A DNA stretch of 64,000 nucleotides from Halichondria panicea (taxonomy: Eukaryota; Porifera; Demospongiae; Suberitida; Halichondriidae): assembly GCF_963675165.1 (NCBI RefSeq), contig NC_087377.1, forward strand, positions 6,279,122 to 6,343,121. Direction: 5' to 3'. Position 1 is the stretch's first letter, and each line of letters begins with the position of its first letter. A program made the translations under genes and the position numbers. The notes beneath the pieces are model-generated. The model ran no database searches. It was not told the origin of the DNA and worked only from the letters and a program-made list of their open reading frames with translations. Of the stretch, positions 63,601 to 64,000 are shown piece by piece.

Positions 63601-64000
63601 AATGCTACCTTGCACTTGCAAGGTAATTATGTTGTTGTGTACACTACATGTCCTGTAGTACATACTTCACTATAAACCCTGGCACACAAGTGTACATGTG
63701 CATGTGTACTCGATTGTGTGTTTACCCAGGACTTCTTCCTGCTGTCGCTGATCTGGCCGTGAACAATGTTGCTGGGAACTGTTCACAACTCAACGTCACC
63801 TGGGATGCTCCCTTCTCCCTGAACTTGACCACTGCTGAACCAGACATACAGTACTGTGTGGATGTGTATAACTTTACTGAGGATAATCTGCTGCAGTCTG
63901 AATGTAACATCACTACTACCCAACATCTGTTTGATATAGCCTATCCTATGGGTACTTATAGCTTTTCTGTAACACCACGTAGCAACATTGACGGCAGCTT
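57673..64000 (+). CDS. Secreted or membrane Ig/fibronectin-III protein, 5' part (runs off the window)
   Basis: Exon 1 (57673-57748) encodes a signal peptide: MGSQGLVALVTAVAFILSHT then VIVLTG. It joins in phase over a 5.6-kb intron to 63323-63622, an Ig-like domain (Cys in VFECRYTGAQSYNWRLNGEF, Trp two strands later, then VVQCEAVV), and to an exon from 63730 that starts GLLPAVADLAVNNVAGNCSQ with LNVTWDAPF, an FN3 start, continuing to the window edge. The donor, acceptor and phase (1 at both junctions) agree, as is typical for extracellular modules. Several Asn-x-Ser/Thr sites fit a glycosylated ectodomain. Downstream domains (for example kinase or transmembrane) are outside the window. Intron 1 holds the RecQ element and several repeats, which is why I join exons this far apart with moderate confidence. 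Confidence 0.7.
57749..58048. other. Start of intron 1, no gene
   Basis: Contains CCGCTTGCTCC / GGCCCGCTTGCTTC type short repeats near 57885; nothing else recognised. Confidence 0.4.
58049..58515. repeat. Dispersed repeat, copy 2 (partner 30505-30905)
   Basis: Same ordered landmarks as copy 1, with small insertions. Preceded by CATATCACAATTTATATGG. Confidence 0.8.
58600..58740. repeat. Dispersed repeat, partner at 51215-51370
   Basis: Shares the CTGGAACCTGGCTTGCACT ... AGTAAACAGTGACGTCACAG blocks. Immediately followed by a TACCGTATAT terminus like those at 104 and 62462. Confidence 0.7.
59072..59440 (+). pseudogene. C-terminal frame of an unknown protein convergent with the helicase
   Basis: Open from 59072; the protein-like part is YNTVHVGKAIGPLFHMMNSF, then KKDLEEIVKELFINSKVF, FFPKFRPNIMSGIDMIKLKQ and WMNTRFQKLI, ending at TGA-flanked 59440, 60 bp before the helicase stop. 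It probably is the last exon of a longer protein of the parental element, truncated by deletion against the left TIR. I do not recognise the family; if the parental element encodes its own transposase, this could be its tail. Confidence 0.45.
59499..61188 (-). pseudogene. RecQ-family DNA helicase carried by a transposon, disrupted
   Basis: Start at 61188 (MDVSKIQEVITTSAIQLGY), interrupted by a MITE (60903-61132), then exons 60666-60902, 60382-60556 and 59499-60318. Motifs: 0 (LRDQQRLAVFHF), I (LPTGSGKSLCYW), Ia (VISPLISLMKDQ), II (VIDEAHCVKKW, DEAH), III (MALTATATL), IV (VIIFCRSYDDVAHIY), V (VVATVAFGMGLDC), VI (YIQETGRAGRDG) and the RecQ zinc-binding cysteines (EYCKNIDTCRR, CKCCDIC). The protein ends soon after, with no HRDC domain. 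Introns are GT-AG and in phase. An in-frame TAG (60528-60530) stands between motifs Ia and II. So it is a nearly complete RecQ core silenced by one stop and one insertion. Confidence 0.9.
60903..61132. mobile_element. MITE (TACCGTATAGCGCGAAATTT) inserted in the RecQ frame
   Basis: TACCGTATAGCGCGAAATTT and its inverse bound 230 bp. Copy A, lacking it, reads GGATATAGTC at the corresponding place, so the empty site is visible; the duplicated target is TA (or TAT). The apparent N-terminus of the helicase read through from 60975 comes from this MITE. Confidence 0.9.
61392..62461. other. Intron sequence with decayed elements
   Basis: Contains a terminus of the long form of the palindromic family, inverted (ACAGTCGATACC...TTGGGATCAGGGCTAG, 62145-62198), beside CGGATCCGCCAGATACCGGC. 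No coding sequence. Confidence 0.5.
62462..62831. repeat. Dispersed non-coding repeat, copy 2
   Basis: Matches 104-462 in order and content. It abuts the hAT MITE at 62841. Confidence 0.7.
62841..63119. mobile_element. hAT-type MITE, copy 2 (8-bp target duplication)
   Basis: Same termini and body as 23168-23441. GTAGTAAC flanks both ends (62833-62840 and 63120-63127), different from copy 1. Confidence 0.9.
63128..63218. mobile_element. Right-end fragment of the same hAT MITE
   Basis: ATAGTGACGACAGTGATG... to GTTCAACACTCTTACTCTTA and CTACTCTTGG, a third, partial copy lying directly after copy 2 in the same orientation. Confidence 0.8.

Noticed and set aside
1-64000. tRNA, rRNA or other structured RNA genes
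   Set aside because: I looked for GGTTCGANTCC-type B boxes with paired A boxes and found none convincing; the hairpins present are explained by TIR elements.

Overview
This is eukaryotic nuclear DNA from an invertebrate animal. Genes are split by short GT-AG introns, there is an intact metazoan translation-factor gene and the start of a secreted Ig/fibronectin-type receptor, and most of the rest is transposable-element debris. The AT-rich compact introns, abundant TGCA tracts, tyrosine-recombinase, HECT-like and CXC-type element proteins make a sponge my best guess. That is an inference from memory of similar proteins, not a proof. I see no prokaryotic features, rRNA, tRNA or CRISPR.

Layout. 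1-2312: repeats. 2313-9138 (+): a complete 17-exon eIF2D (ligatin) gene, 622 codons when spliced and in phase throughout; two large introns carry nested inverted-repeat elements. 9139-10672: foldback repeats. 10673-17345 (-): a decayed Ty3/gypsy LTR retrotransposon. 17350-23500: MITEs, a foldback element with repeated arms, a minisatellite, a PHD-like remnant and a small three-exon gene of unknown function. 23845-28400: an integrase-tail remnant, then the C-terminal half of a HECT-type ubiquitin-ligase-like gene (-) facing the apparent N-terminal half of the same family (+), both damaged. 28600-31500: palindromic MITEs and a minisatellite.

31547-43161: the most striking object, an 11.6-kb element with TGTAGG...CCTACA termini, long inverted repeats and a 6-bp target duplication (TGCGCT). 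It carries one minus-strand gene that I could assemble as 36 exons. The gene encodes a retroviral-type integrase, a Ulp1-type cysteine protease, a Cys2HisCys finger, a second complete Ulp1-type protease and a basic tail. This copy is dead: the second catalytic Asp of the integrase reads Asn, and there are one to three phase breaks.

43191-45636: a hAT-like MITE, a minisatellite and a Crypton-like recombinase remnant. 45638-49985 (-): a Ty1/copia element with nearly identical LTRs, a primer site matching the initiator-Met tRNA anticodon arm, and a broken gag-pol. 50034-53568: MITEs, including a 1-kb element whose arms are built of AATCGATT repeats. 54010-55886 (+): an element-encoded protein with Cys-rich N-terminus and C-terminal CXC domain, out of frame at an apparent internal deletion. 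56282-57044 and 58954-61382: two copies of one terminal-inverted-repeat family with perfect 9-bp target duplications. The larger carries a RecQ-type helicase gene; the smaller keeps the start of the same gene, so the helicase appears to belong to the transposon. The larger copy lies in intron 1 of an Ig/FN3 receptor-like gene (+) that starts at 57673 and runs off the window. The window is thus two real host genes in a dense, nested set of mobile elements, many datable by their target duplications.
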